From NCBI RefSeq assembly GCF_008014745.1, contig NZ_VPFD01000028.1:1-64000 (forward strand): DNA of 64,000 bases, given 5' to 3'. Positions within the stretch are counted from its first letter, which is position 1. Each line of letters opens with the position of its first letter. Under the pieces are notes generated by a model. That model did no database searches. It worked only from the letters and a program-made list of their open reading frames with translations, and was not told the origin of the DNA. The translations under genes were made by a program, and so were the position numbers. Below are positions 1-8,076 of the stretch, one piece after another. The stretch is from Massilia arenae. GTDB taxonomy: Bacteria > Pseudomonadota > Gammaproteobacteria > Burkholderiales > Burkholderiaceae_D.

Positions 1-48
1 TAAGTAGGCCTCAACGGCTGAAAATTTAAACTGCTCGTCGTACTTCAT
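1..48 (-). CDS. IS3-family transposase OrfA, N-terminal fragment
   Basis: Sixteen codons are visible before the window edge, starting ATG at 48 and reading MKYDEQFKFSAVEAYL. This matches the first residues of the helix-turn-helix OrfA of IS150-like IS3 elements, which usually start MKY.FE.K..VV..YL. OrfA binds the inverted repeats of the element and is normally joined to the DDE integrase OrfB by ribosomal frameshifting. Only the N-terminus can be seen, so completeness and activity cannot be judged. Confidence 0.55.
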   Translation of the reverse strand, partial: MKYDEQFKFSAVEAYL

Positions 49-50
49 AA

Positions 51-84
51 GACCCCTTGAAGTGGAGTCTCACTTCAAGGGGTC
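51..84. repeat. 14-bp perfect inverted repeat at the IS end
   Basis: GACCCCTTGAAGTG (51-64) and CACTTCAAGGGGTC (71-84) are exact reverse complements separated by six bases. The hairpin sits directly upstream of the transposase start codon. It probably contains the terminal inverted repeat plus a sub-terminal mirror copy, which could block read-through transcription into the transposase after insertion. Confidence 0.7.
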
Positions 85-91
85 ACATCAA

Positions 92-107
92 AGGCGGGAA
101 CCCAAGT
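92..107. repeat. Half copy of the palindromic repeat
   Basis: AGGCGGGAACCCAAGT equals the right half of the repeat found complete at 5253-5283. The left half (CGTCGTTCCCGC) is missing and is replaced by the insertion sequence. The break falls at the short GCA loop of the palindrome. Confidence 0.75.
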
Positions 108-133
108 CCTTCGCGCACCGAACACCCAAAAAG

Positions 134-160
134 AAAAGGGATCTACAACGGATCCCTTTT
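134..160 (-). terminator. Rho-independent terminator of the mks operon
   Basis: A 10-bp stem (AAAAGGGATC at 134-143, GATCCCTTTT at 151-160) lies just after the mksB stop codon. On the minus strand it is followed by a T-rich run. The symmetric A and T tracts could make it work in both directions. A terminator here suggests that mksB is the last gene of its operon. Confidence 0.75.
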
Positions 161-163
161 TCA

Positions 164-2986
164 TTACGCGGCCTTCGCCTCGTCCTTCCTTCGCTGCAGC
201 ACGAAGATCGGCTGCGCCCACTGCATGTCCTTCTTCTTCTTGCTCGTGATGAGCGTGAGTTCCGAAGGATCGTAGACGTCGGTGTTGTGCGTCAGCGGCG
301 TCGTCATCAGGTACTGGGCGTCGGTGTTCTTCAGGAACTCGCCGACCAGCTGGATGTTGCGAATGTCCAGGTGGGCGAACGGTTCGTCGATGAACACGAA
401 GCCGCCCGAGCCCTCTTCCGATTTCAACAGGCCGATCAGCAGCACCAGCGACTTCATCACCTGCTGGCCGCCCGAGGCTTCGCCGTCGTTCATCCCGATC
501 TGGTCCTTGCCGTCGAACTTGAAGCGCACGTGCAGGCCGGCCTGGGACAGTTGCACATCGTCGTTCTCCAGCCGCACCGGGTCGGCCTGGACGTCGATGC
601 CGGCCAGCGCACCCAGTTCGCGGATGTTCTTGGTATAGGTCTTGATCGTGTAGCGCAGGCGCTCGATATAGGCCCCGCGCGCATTGCCGGTGGCCTCGAT
701 CGCGCGGTTGTTCTGGTAGCGGCGCTCCTCGGTCTCGCTCTGGCGCGCCTCGAGCTGCTCGTGCAGGCGCGCATACTGGTCGATCACGGTCGGATCCAGT
801 TCCCAGTCCTCGCGCGCCAGCGAATGCTCGAGCGAACCGAGACGCAGGTTGACCTGGTGCGCATTCTGGTGCTTGGCCACCAGGTCGCCGCGCCAGTTGG
901 GATTCTTCCAGGCGTCCGGCACCGCGCGCCAGCCGCGGCGCATCTCCAGCAGCGCCTTGGCGTGCTCGCTGCGCTGCTCGATCTGGCGGCGATGGTTCAG
1001 GCGCATGCCGGCTTCGGCCTCCGACAGCGCCATCCGCGCGTTCTGCCATACGGTGTCGGCACGGGTGCGGTTCACCGTCGCGTTCTTGCTCAGGGTCTGC
1101 AGCTCGCCCAGGCGCGCGCCGACCTCCAGGCGCTCGGCCTTGAGCGGCGCGATGGTGCGCAGCGCTTCCTCGAATTCTTCCTGGCGCGCCGACAATTCTT
1201 TGGCGGCGTCGACGCCGGCGATGCGCGCCTTCAGGCCGCCCACTTCGGCGGCCAGCTTCGAGATCGCGAGGGTCAGCTCGTCTTCGCGCTTTTCCAGCGC
1301 CGGCATCAGCTTCTGGATGGCTTCCAGGCGCTGGGTCTTGCCCGCTGCGCCGAAGCGGTAACGCGAAGCCTCGACGAACAGCGAGCGGCCGCCGCGGCGT
1401 TCGCGGTGGTAGGCGTCCGGCGTGATCCATTCGTCGGAACGGCTCTTGAAGCCTTCGTCGACCGAGTCGACGCGTTCGATGCGTTCCAGCTGGTCGATCA
1501 GCCAGCCCGGCGCCTTGCCCGAGAAGCGCACCACCGACAGCAGGCTGTCGTCCTTGACCACCGGCGCATTGACGCAATCCGGCACGATGAAGTGGCGATA
1601 GCGTTCCTTCTCGGCCAGGCGGTAGGCCGCCGGCGCATCTTTCGCATTCTCCAGCAGCACCACCGAGGCATAGCCGCCCAGCACACCCTCGACCGCACCC
1701 TGCCACTTCGGATCGGTCACCTCGACGATGTCCGACAGCATGGCGTGGGCGATGCCCTCGTCGCGCAAGGCGCGGCGCATCAGGCGCTGCGCTTCCGGCT
1801 CCGGCATCGAGGTCTTGCCCTGCAGCGCCGAGATGGTCGCCATCTCGCCCGCGATCTTGCTCGACACCGCTTCGCGTGCGCTCTTCTGGCGCGCCAGCTC
1901 GGCTTCTTTTTCGTCGAGCTGCTTGGCCACTTCGGCGATGTCGGCGCCGGCGTCCGCCGACAGCTTTTGCAGGCGGTCGCGCTGTTCCAGCAGGCTTTCC
2001 AGGGGCTTCAGGCGCGTGTTCACCTCGGACAGGCGCTTGGCCAGTTCGCCGCCCTCGGCTTCGAGTTCGGTTTCCTGTTTCTGCGCGTCGGTGAGCGCGC
2101 GCTGCTGCGCCGCCAGCTGGCTGCGTTTCTCGGCCAGTTGGCCGTCGGCCTGGACCAGTGGCTTCTTCGCCTCGCGCAGCATGCGGCTGTTGTTGGCGGC
2201 CTTTTCGCGCGCCTCGTGGTATTGCAGCGCCGGCAGCACTTCTTCGTGCAGCTCGCGCCTTTCCTTGTTCAGGTCGGACCACTGGTGGTGGTTGGCCACG
2301 CGCAGGCGCAAGCCCTCGAGGTTGGTGCGCGAGGTCTCGAGTTCGGTCTCGAAGCGTTTCAGCTCGACCTCGGTGTCGCGCTGGTGGCGCTTGGCTTCGT
2401 CGTAGGCGTCCAGCACTTCCTTGTCGCCGAAGACCTGGAACACCAGGTCCAGCAACTGGCGCGGCGCGTATTCGCACAGTTTATCGGTCTCGCCCTGCTC
2501 CAGCGCCAGCACCTTCGACATTGCCGGCGACAGGCCGGCCGAGGCCAGGCGCTTGCGATAGTTTTCGACGCCCAGCCAGTCGGTGGCTTCGGTCACCTCC
2601 TCGATCTCGACATTCCCCGGACGCATCAGGTACTGGCGCTTCCAGTCGCCGCCGTTCTTCTGCACCTGACAGAACAGCGTCACCTCGTCGTCCGCGAAGA
2701 AGCCCGAATGGCGGAACGGCCGGTTCGACAGCTGGCGTCCGATCGGCTTGTTGTCGACCACGGCGCGCAGCCAGGCGCTTTGCTGGCCCGAGTGGCGCGC
2801 ATAGTGTTTATAGGTGCGGCCCATCGAGCAATCGAGGCCGAACAGGGTGCGCATCGCGTCGAGCAGCGTGGTCTTGCCCGAGCCGTTCTGGCCGGCGATC
2901 GTGATGATCTTGGCGTCCAGCGGGATGTTCTTGATCCGCTGCCAGTAATCCCAGTGGACCAGTTCGAGTGATTTAATGTGGAACAT
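164..2986 (-). CDS. mksB: MksB/JetC-like condensin ATPase (SMC-like)
   Basis: SMC-like ATPase subunit of a MukBEF-related condensin. Residues 32-40 are a Walker A motif (GQNGSGKTT). A long middle part rich in charged residues, Leu, Ala and Gln looks like two coiled-coil arms around a small hinge. The C-terminal head carries a signature (GEASGGQQ) and Walker B (FVFIDEPFAHLD). At 940 residues it is shorter than E. coli MukB (about 1,480) and similar to MksB. It follows mksE by 8 bp in an operon ordered F-E-B, as in known mks operons. In plasmid-restricting Wadjet systems the fourth gene, jetD (a toprim nuclease), normally accompanies these three; none is seen here. Chromosome organisation (Mks) is therefore as likely as plasmid defence. 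Family confidence is high, biological role uncertain. Confidence 0.8.
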   Translation of the reverse strand: MFHIKSLELVHWDYWQRIKNIPLDAKIITIAGQNGSGKTTLLDAMRTLFGLDCSMGRTYKHYARHSGQQSAWLRAVVDNKPIGRQLSNRPFRHSGFFADDEVTLFCQVQKNGGDWKRQYLMRPGNVEIEEVTEATDWLGVENYRKRLASAGLSPAMSKVLALEQGETDKLCEYAPRQLLDLVFQVFGDKEVLDAYDEAKRHQRDTEVELKRFETELETSRTNLEGLRLRVANHHQWSDLNKERRELHEEVLPALQYHEAREKAANNSRMLREAKKPLVQADGQLAEKRSQLAAQQRALTDAQKQETELEAEGGELAKRLSEVNTRLKPLESLLEQRDRLQKLSADAGADIAEVAKQLDEKEAELARQKSAREAVSSKIAGEMATISALQGKTSMPEPEAQRLMRRALRDEGIAHAMLSDIVEVTDPKWQGAVEGVLGGYASVVLLENAKDAPAAYRLAEKERYRHFIVPDCVNAPVVKDDSLLSVVRFSGKAPGWLIDQLERIERVDSVDEGFKSRSDEWITPDAYHRERRGGRSLFVEASRYRFGAAGKTQRLEAIQKLMPALEKREDELTLAISKLAAEVGGLKARIAGVDAAKELSARQEEFEEALRTIAPLKAERLEVGARLGELQTLSKNATVNRTRADTVWQNARMALSEAEAGMRLNHRRQIEQRSEHAKALLEMRRGWRAVPDAWKNPNWRGDLVAKHQNAHQVNLRLGSLEHSLAREDWELDPTVIDQYARLHEQLEARQSETEERRYQNNRAIEATGNARGAYIERLRYTIKTYTKNIRELGALAGIDVQADPVRLENDDVQLSQAGLHVRFKFDGKDQIGMNDGEASGGQQVMKSLVLLIGLLKSEEGSGGFVFIDEPFAHLDIRNIQLVGEFLKNTDAQYLMTTPLTHNTDVYDPSELTLITSKKKKDMQWAQPIFVLQRRKDEAKAA

Positions 2987-2994
2987 CGGCTATC

Positions 2995-3726
2995 TCAGTT
3001 CGGGGTATCGGTTGCATCGTCGGCTGCGTCGGGAGACTCGACCGCGAGCGCATCGTTGGCGGCTTCTGCGTCGACCGCCACCTTGCGCGGAGCGGCCGCC
3101 AGCGGCGCGCGCTTGAAGACTTCGGACAGCGCGCCGTTGATGATGCGCTCCTTGAGCACGTCGGTGTCCATCATCAGGTCCAGCAGCGGGCCTTCCAGGA
3201 TCACGTCGCCGCGCCGTTCGATGAAGCCCAGCTTGGACAGCACGCCTAGGTTCATATCCATGCGGGTCTTCTTGCCGAGTTTATCGCCGAAGTCCGACAG
3301 CAGCGCGGTGTACGAGATGCCGATCGAGGCGTCTTCGGCGCGCGGGATCGGCGTGTCCTTCTCGAACATATCGTTCTGGTCATCGTCCACCGAGGTGTGG
3401 GTTTCCTGGCGCTCGCGCTTGGGCAGGATGATCTGGGCCCACAGCACCACCAGCAGGGCCACGCCGTCGCGGGTCAGGCCGAAGTTATTGTTCTGCCAGA
3501 TGTCCTTGGCGCCGAAGATCTTCGGCTCGACGTTGCGGTGCAGGGCCACGGTCACGTGGTCGGCATAGACGTTGTCGAGCAGTTTGAGGCCGGATTCGAG
3601 CAGGCGCTTGTCGACTTCGGCGCGGAACTGGTCGTCCGACAGCGCGCGCTTGACCATCTTGTCGTCGCGGCGCAGGGTCTGGTGCGTCAGCAGGCGCGCG
3701 ATCAGGATTTGTGCATCGTCATTCAT
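2995..3726 (-). CDS. mksE: MksE/JetB-like condensin accessory subunit
   Basis: A 243-residue protein of the MukE-like (DUF4194-type) class: mostly helical, winged-helix-like, with a middle segment (about residues 80-110) rich in hydrophobic and charged residues and an acidic low-complexity C-terminus. In condensins of this class the E subunit bridges the kleisin (F) and the SMC heads. Its ATG overlaps the mksF stop codon by four bases, and mksB starts 8 bp downstream, so the three are very likely translationally coupled. The assignment rests on operon position plus general resemblance; I see no catalytic motif, and none is expected. Confidence 0.7.
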   Translation of the reverse strand: MNDDAQILIARLLTHQTLRRDDKMVKRALSDDQFRAEVDKRLLESGLKLLDNVYADHVTVALHRNVEPKIFGAKDIWQNNNFGLTRDGVALLVVLWAQIILPKRERQETHTSVDDDQNDMFEKDTPIPRAEDASIGISYTALLSDFGDKLGKKTRMDMNLGVLSKLGFIERRGDVILEGPLLDLMMDTDVLKERIINGALSEVFKRAPLAAAPRKVAVDAEAANDALAVESPDAADDATDTPN

Positions 3727-5099
3727 GTGGGCGTGCCGTCCGAAGGGAGATCTAGATTGATGGAGAGGGTCGCGATCGACATGGCCGCCACTTCGGGGTC
3801 GTCGAGTTCGATCAACTGGTCCTGGGCCTCGAAGGAGAGCGGTAGGCGCGCCAGGTCGGCGGTCGCGCCCTGCAGGCTGGCCTCGGACGCGTCGCCCAGC
3901 AGCGGCAGCAGCGAGGCGCGGTAGGACGCCAGCGCGAAGCTGGCCGGCAGCAGCGATTCATGCAGCTGGACCCGACGGGGGCCGACTTCCGAGAATTCAG
4001 GGAAGTTGCCCAGGTTGGCGAAGTCGGCCAGCTTGTTGATCCAGTCGTTCAGCTCGACCATCATGGCCGGGTTGTCGTTGATCGTCAGCGGCGCATCTTG
4101 GCCGCTCGGCAGGCCTCTCGGCCCGGTCGAGATCACGCGCTCGGCCAGGAGCTCGGTCTCGGCCACGTCGATCATCTCGGCCGGGGTACCGAACAGCGGC
4201 GTCACCGGGCGGTCGATCGCGCCCGAGGCCAGGCTGGCCAGGTCTTCATGGGCCAGCAGCCAGCGCTTGACGTCGGTGGTCGACAGGCCGGACTGGCCCA
4301 GGTGCACGCGCTGGCGCTCGATCTGGTTCAGCGCGCGCGAGAACATACCCTGCATATTGAGCAGCGCGCTCTGGGCTCGGCCGATGGCCTGGGCCGCGCG
4401 GTGCGTGGCGGAATCCGCCCGCTCGTCCGAAGTGATGGCGCGCAGGATGACGGAGCCCTTCTCCACCCAGTCGCAGGCCATATGCCACTTGGCCTGCGAG
4501 GTGCGCAGGCGGAATTCGGAGCCGGAGGCGATCGCGTCGCGGAATTCCTCGGTCAGCTCGATCAGGCGGCCCAGCAGGTGCTTCAGCTGGTCGACGGTGA
4601 CGCCGCCGACCGCCTGGGCGCCGGCCACCTGCGACAGCAGGAAGCCCATCTCGGCGTCGTCGTCTTCTGGCTTGCCCAGCGCCAGCAGGGTCTCGAGCGC
4701 GGACAGGACGTTGCGCGCCAGCGGCGTGATGCGGTACACCGCGGCCGGGGCGTCCCAGGCCAGCAGGCCGTGGCCGCGCAGGCGGTTGAGCACCGTCTCC
4801 AGGCTCTCGGGAATCAGATAGGCCAGCTTCTGGTTGATGTCGGCGCGCGAGAACGCCGAGCTGGCGGTGTCGCCGGCCAGTTCGCGCAAGACGAGCAGGC
4901 GCACCAGCACGCCATCCTGGGTGCCGTGGAACAGGGCCGTGAAGGCCGACAGCATCGGCTGGGCACGCTTGAGGTGGAAGACCTGCTCGATTTCGTCGGG
5001 AGCGACGCCTTCCTGGAAGTGTGCCTGCAGCGGATCAAGTTCCGGCGCTATGGCCGGGGAGTCGGCAGCGAGGGCCGCGCCGGCAAGGGGATCGATCAT
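3723..5099 (-). CDS. mksF: MksF/JetA-like kleisin subunit
   Basis: A 458-residue protein, first gene of the mks operon. The N-terminal part (about residues 40-140) looks like a winged-helix domain that ends in a wing-like RGHGLLAWD segment. It is followed by helical middle regions and a C-terminal domain, as in the MksF/JetA kleisins that close the SMC ring. Length fits MksF. The start ATG at 5099 has only a weak ribosome site (GGTAA), but no better in-frame start lies upstream. It shares four bases with mksE. Confidence 0.7.
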   Translation of the reverse strand: MIDPLAGAALAADSPAIAPELDPLQAHFQEGVAPDEIEQVFHLKRAQPMLSAFTALFHGTQDGVLVRLLVLRELAGDTASSAFSRADINQKLAYLIPESLETVLNRLRGHGLLAWDAPAAVYRITPLARNVLSALETLLALGKPEDDDAEMGFLLSQVAGAQAVGGVTVDQLKHLLGRLIELTEEFRDAIASGSEFRLRTSQAKWHMACDWVEKGSVILRAITSDERADSATHRAAQAIGRAQSALLNMQGMFSRALNQIERQRVHLGQSGLSTTDVKRWLLAHEDLASLASGAIDRPVTPLFGTPAEMIDVAETELLAERVISTGPRGLPSGQDAPLTINDNPAMMVELNDWINKLADFANLGNFPEFSEVGPRRVQLHESLLPASFALASYRASLLPLLGDASEASLQGATADLARLPLSFEAQDQLIELDDPEVAAMSIATLSINLDLPSDGTPT

Positions 5100-5194
5100 C
5101 GTTGTTACCAGTCTCTCGTGCGCGGTCGAGACGGGCCTGGATTGTCATTGTTTCTACAACCGTGTACAGGCCCGACCGGCGTCGCGGGGGCGTC

Positions 5195-5203
5195 AGTATA
5201 ACA
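5195..5203 (-). promoter_or_regulatory. Candidate extended -10 promoter of mksFEB
   Basis: On the minus strand the sequence reads TGTTATACT: an extended -10 (TGn plus TATACT), about 95 bases before the mksF start. No convincing -35 is present, which is usual for extended -10 promoters. Confidence 0.4.
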
Positions 5204-5252
5204 GTTTAGATTTGGAAATCCCCGATCGGGTGACCCAGGGGCAACAGTCGAA

Positions 5253-5340
5253 ACGTCGTTCCCGCGCAGGCGGGAACCCAAGTCGTTAGCGTTTCGATAA
5301 TGCTAGCAAACTTAGGTTCCCGCCTGCGCGGGAACGACGT
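5253..5340. repeat. Inverted pair of palindromic repeats
   Basis: Two 31-bp copies (5253-5283 and 5310-5340) face each other across 26 bp. Each contains an internal hairpin, GTTCCCGC-GCA-GGCGGGAAC. The arms differ at one base (CCCAAGT against CCTAAGT). The pair lies between the mks operon promoter and the end of the DUF3108 gene, and may act as a strong hairpin in the 3' region of the latter. A second such pair is at 61540-61627. Confidence 0.85.
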
Positions 5341-5347
5341 GGCAGGC

Positions 5348-6124
5348 TTAGTTTGATGGCTTCCCAATACTCTTGAGCGTTTGTTCGATGGTTTCCTTGT
5401 CGCCTTCCGTGAACCGGATCTTGACCGGATACCATTCGTGCTCCGGCGCCAGCCACACCTCGATGCTCTGGTCGCGGCTGCCCGGCAGGGCTTCGCGGCT
5501 GACCAGCACGGCGTCGACCTGGCCCAGCCCCGTCTTGACCTTCTCGCGCTTGACCACCTTGAAGGTCCAGGCCTCGGCGCTGCTGCGGCCTGCCACGAAG
5601 AATGGCCATTCCGAACCCGGCTTGAACTTGTCGCCGGCGGCGCGCGCGACGGCCGCGAGCTGCCAGGTGATCGACACGCGGTCCTGCTCGCCGCCCTTGA
5701 GCGGGTAGGTCTTCTCGCCTTCCGAGAAACTCATGACTTTTTCGCCACGGTCGAAGGTGATCGAGGTCGGATCCTTGCGCATGCGCTTTTCGGAAAATTC
5801 CGCCGGGGCCAGGCCGAACTCGTCGATGGCGCCCTGGCTGCGGTTGTCGAGCAGGGTGCCGAGGATGGCCACGCGCGATTCGACCTGCAGCTCGTATTTA
5901 CCGTCGCCGGCGCGCCAGACGACGGTGGCGTCGCCCTTGAGCGACAGGCCGCGCTGGCGCGCGCTCAGGTCATAGTGCAGGTCGGCCGATGGCGGCAATT
6001 CGAAGGCGCGCTTGACGGCTGGATGCGCCGCAGCCGTTGGATTTGCGGCCTGGACGGCGGTGCTGCCCAGGGCGAGTGCCAGCGTGCATGCGATGCCAGC
6101 TGTTCGAATGTTGTCTAGAAGCAT
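5348..6124 (-). CDS. DUF3108 periplasmic protein
   Basis: A 258-residue protein with a Sec signal peptide (residues 1-26, ending VQAA) and a DUF3108 domain: beta-strand-rich, with characteristic YDLSARQRG, WLAPEHEWYPVKIRF and similar segments. DUF3108 proteins are predicted beta-barrel or beta-sandwich envelope proteins of unknown function. The gene begins one base after the stop codon of a second, larger DUF3108 gene, so the two form an operon. The closely similar C-terminal motif (WLAPxHxWYPVKIR) in both indicates a tandem duplication. Confidence 0.8.
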   Translation of the reverse strand: MLLDNIRTAGIACTLALALGSTAVQAANPTAAAHPAVKRAFELPPSADLHYDLSARQRGLSLKGDATVVWRAGDGKYELQVESRVAILGTLLDNRSQGAIDEFGLAPAEFSEKRMRKDPTSITFDRGEKVMSFSEGEKTYPLKGGEQDRVSITWQLAAVARAAGDKFKPGSEWPFFVAGRSSAEAWTFKVVKREKVKTGLGQVDAVLVSREALPGSRDQSIEVWLAPEHEWYPVKIRFTEGDKETIEQTLKSIGKPSN

Positions 6125-6125
6125 A

Positions 6126-7259
6126 TCAAAATCCTGAATGGTTCAAGACGATATTATTCACTGTTTGCGTGGTTACTGCTCCATTGGCCTCCGAATTGCG
6201 AATCCGCACTGGATACCAACCATGTTGCGGGGCCAGCCAGATGTCGAGCGTCGACTTGTAGGAACCGGGCAACGGCGGGCGGGTCAGGTGCCAGGTCTGC
6301 AGCTTGCCGAGCCTGGAGTCGATCTCTTCCTGCCCCACCACCTTGAACCGGTAAACGCTGGCGTCGCGGTCTTCGCCGACAAAGATGTCGATATCGCCGC
6401 TTAATTGTTTGGCGTCGCCGCGTGCGATCGCCGACAGCTGCAGCGGGACGCTGGCCTTGTCCTGGGCTCCGGCCACCAGCGGATAGGCCGCCTGCGATGC
6501 CGAGAAGGTCAATTTGTTCTCGCCCCAGTTGAAATGGGTTGCCGTAAGCGAACGGCCGCGCCGTTTTTCCGTCATCTTGATCGGCGCGAAGCCGGTCGCG
6601 GCCACCGCGCCCTCGCTGTGCAAGACCACCAGGTTGACGCGCGTAAATACCACCCGGATGCCGGCCTCGACCTGGATCTTGTAGGTGTCGTCGTTCAGTT
6701 GCCAGGCCAGCAAGGCCTCGCCCGACCATTCGGTGCCGTCCTTGTCGGTACGGGCGACGTCCAGCGTGATCGAGGCCGGGGGTGGCATGTCGACCTTGTA
6801 GCGGCGTATTTCGGGAACGGCGGGGGCGGCCGGCTCGGCGGGCGCCGGGGCTTCTGGTGCTGGGGGCGGAGGCGGCGGCGCTGGCGCCGGCGCGGTGGCA
6901 GCCGGCGCCGGCTCCACGCCGCTTCCCCCGGGCACGCCATCGGCCGCCCCGGGCTCCATCCCGACGGTGAAGCCGCCCGCCTGGGCCGGCATGCCGAATT
7001 CGACCGGCGGAATCACGGGCAAGGGCAGCGGCGCCGCATCCGGCACCGGCAGGAGCGCGGGCGGCGGCGGTGGCGGCGGCAAGGCGGCCGGCAAGACTTG
7101 CGCCAGGATCGTCGCCGCCCCGCCTTCGCCATGATCCTGGCGCGGTAGCTCCAGATTGACGTCGAGCAGCACGCTCAGCACGATCCAGTGCAGCAATACG
7201 ACCAGCGCGACCGGCAGCAGCCGGCGGCGACGCGGAAGAAAAATCGGTGCGGATGGCAT
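6126..7259 (-). CDS. DUF3108 protein with TonB-like proline-rich N-terminus
   Basis: A 377-residue protein. Residues 1-30 are a basic segment followed by one membrane helix (LLPVALVVLLHWIVLSVLL), then about 120 residues rich in Pro and Ala, including two runs of prolines, then a DUF3108 domain (about residues 160-377). Inner-membrane anchor plus proline-rich spacer plus periplasmic domain is the layout of TonB and similar envelope-spanning proteins, although no TonB C-terminal domain is present. It probably places the DUF3108 domain across the periplasm. First gene of a two-gene operon with the smaller DUF3108 paralogue. Function unknown. Confidence 0.75.
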   Translation of the reverse strand: MPSAPIFLPRRRRLLPVALVVLLHWIVLSVLLDVNLELPRQDHGEGGAATILAQVLPAALPPPPPPPALLPVPDAAPLPLPVIPPVEFGMPAQAGGFTVGMEPGAADGVPGGSGVEPAPAATAPAPAPPPPPPAPEAPAPAEPAAPAVPEIRRYKVDMPPPASITLDVARTDKDGTEWSGEALLAWQLNDDTYKIQVEAGIRVVFTRVNLVVLHSEGAVAATGFAPIKMTEKRRGRSLTATHFNWGENKLTFSASQAAYPLVAGAQDKASVPLQLSAIARGDAKQLSGDIDIFVGEDRDASVYRFKVVGQEEIDSRLGKLQTWHLTRPPLPGSYKSTLDIWLAPQHGWYPVRIRNSEANGAVTTQTVNNIVLNHSGF

Positions 7260-7321
7260 ATCCGCTAGTGTAGCGCGGGCGAGGCCGGCGCTGCACGGCG
7301 CCGGAATCTTCCTTTAGAACG

Positions 7322-8062
7322 TCAGGTGGTCGCCCCGCCATCGACGTTGAGCACGGCGCCGGTGATCTGGCGCGCCGCCGGGCTGGCCAGGAAGGCGACC
7401 GCCGCCGCCACGTCGCGCGGTGCGCCGAAGCGTCCCAGCGGCGTGATCGACTTCTGGAATTCGGCGAAGTCGCCATTGGCCGGATTCATCTCCGTGTCGG
7501 TCGAGCCCGGCTGCACCAGGTTGACCGTGATGTCGCGCGCACCCAGTTCGCGCGCCAGGCCGCTGGTGAAGGTCTTGAGCGCGGCCTTGGTCAGGAAATA
7601 CACGGTAGCGCCGTCGCCGACGATGCGGTCGGCGCCGGCCGAGCCGATATTGACGATGCGACCGCCCTGGCCCAGGTGCGGGATGGCCGCCTGCGCCGCC
7701 AGGATCGGACCGCGCACGTTCACGTCCAGCAGGGCGTCGATATCGTCCACGGCGATGTCGGCGATCGGCGCATAGCGGGCGATGGCGGCGTTATTGACCA
7801 GGATGTCCAGGCCGCCCAGCGCCTGCGCCGCCGCGTCGACCGCGCGCCGGATCTCGGCCGGATCGGCGCTGTCGGCCTGGATCGCGACCGCCTTGCGGCC
7901 GTGGCCCTCGATGGTGCGCACGACTTCCTGGGCGCGCTCGGCCGAACGCTCGTAGGTGATCGCCACGTCGGCGCCCTGCTCCGCCAGTTCGATGGCGATC
8001 GCGGCGCCGATGCCGCGCGACGCGCCGGTGACGATGGCGCGTTTTCCTTGCAGGTTACTCAT
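7322..8062 (-). CDS. SDR family NAD(P)-dependent oxidoreductase
   Basis: A 246-residue classical short-chain dehydrogenase/reductase. Visible motifs are the dinucleotide-binding TGASRGIG (residues 12-19), NNAA near residue 89, a Ser in NIGSAG and the catalytic YFLTK near residue 155; the C-terminus is a typical GAVLNVDGG. The substrate is unknown. Start at 8062 was chosen because it is preceded by AAGGAA and because conserved SDR sequence begins there, although the frame stays open upstream. It is divergent from a TetR gene, with both promoters intertwined, so it is probably the main target of that repressor. Confidence 0.9.
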   Translation of the reverse strand: MSNLQGKRAIVTGASRGIGAAIAIELAEQGADVAITYERSAERAQEVVRTIEGHGRKAVAIQADSADPAEIRRAVDAAAQALGGLDILVNNAAIARYAPIADIAVDDIDALLDVNVRGPILAAQAAIPHLGQGGRIVNIGSAGADRIVGDGATVYFLTKAALKTFTSGLARELGARDITVNLVQPGSTDTEMNPANGDFAEFQKSITPLGRFGAPRDVAAAVAFLASPAARQITGAVLNVDGGATT

Positions 8063-8076
8063 GACATTTCCTTTAT

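Larger units (their letters stand above)
1..91 (-). mobile_element. IS3-family insertion sequence, one end only
   Basis: The window opens inside an insertion sequence that reads leftward. The start of its transposase OrfA is visible at 1-48, preceded by a perfect 14-bp inverted repeat (51-84), and the element appears to end just before 92, where half of a chromosomal palindromic repeat begins. IS3-family elements end in TG...CA. Several CA dinucleotides between 84 and 91 could be the true terminus, so the exact boundary is uncertain. The rest of the element lies outside the window. Confidence 0.6.

Noticed and set aside
62-2971. Long open frame (969 codons) on the plus strand opposite mksB
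   Set aside because: It mirrors the mksB codons and lacks any domain; Leu/Gln/Arg-rich composition typical of a shadow frame.
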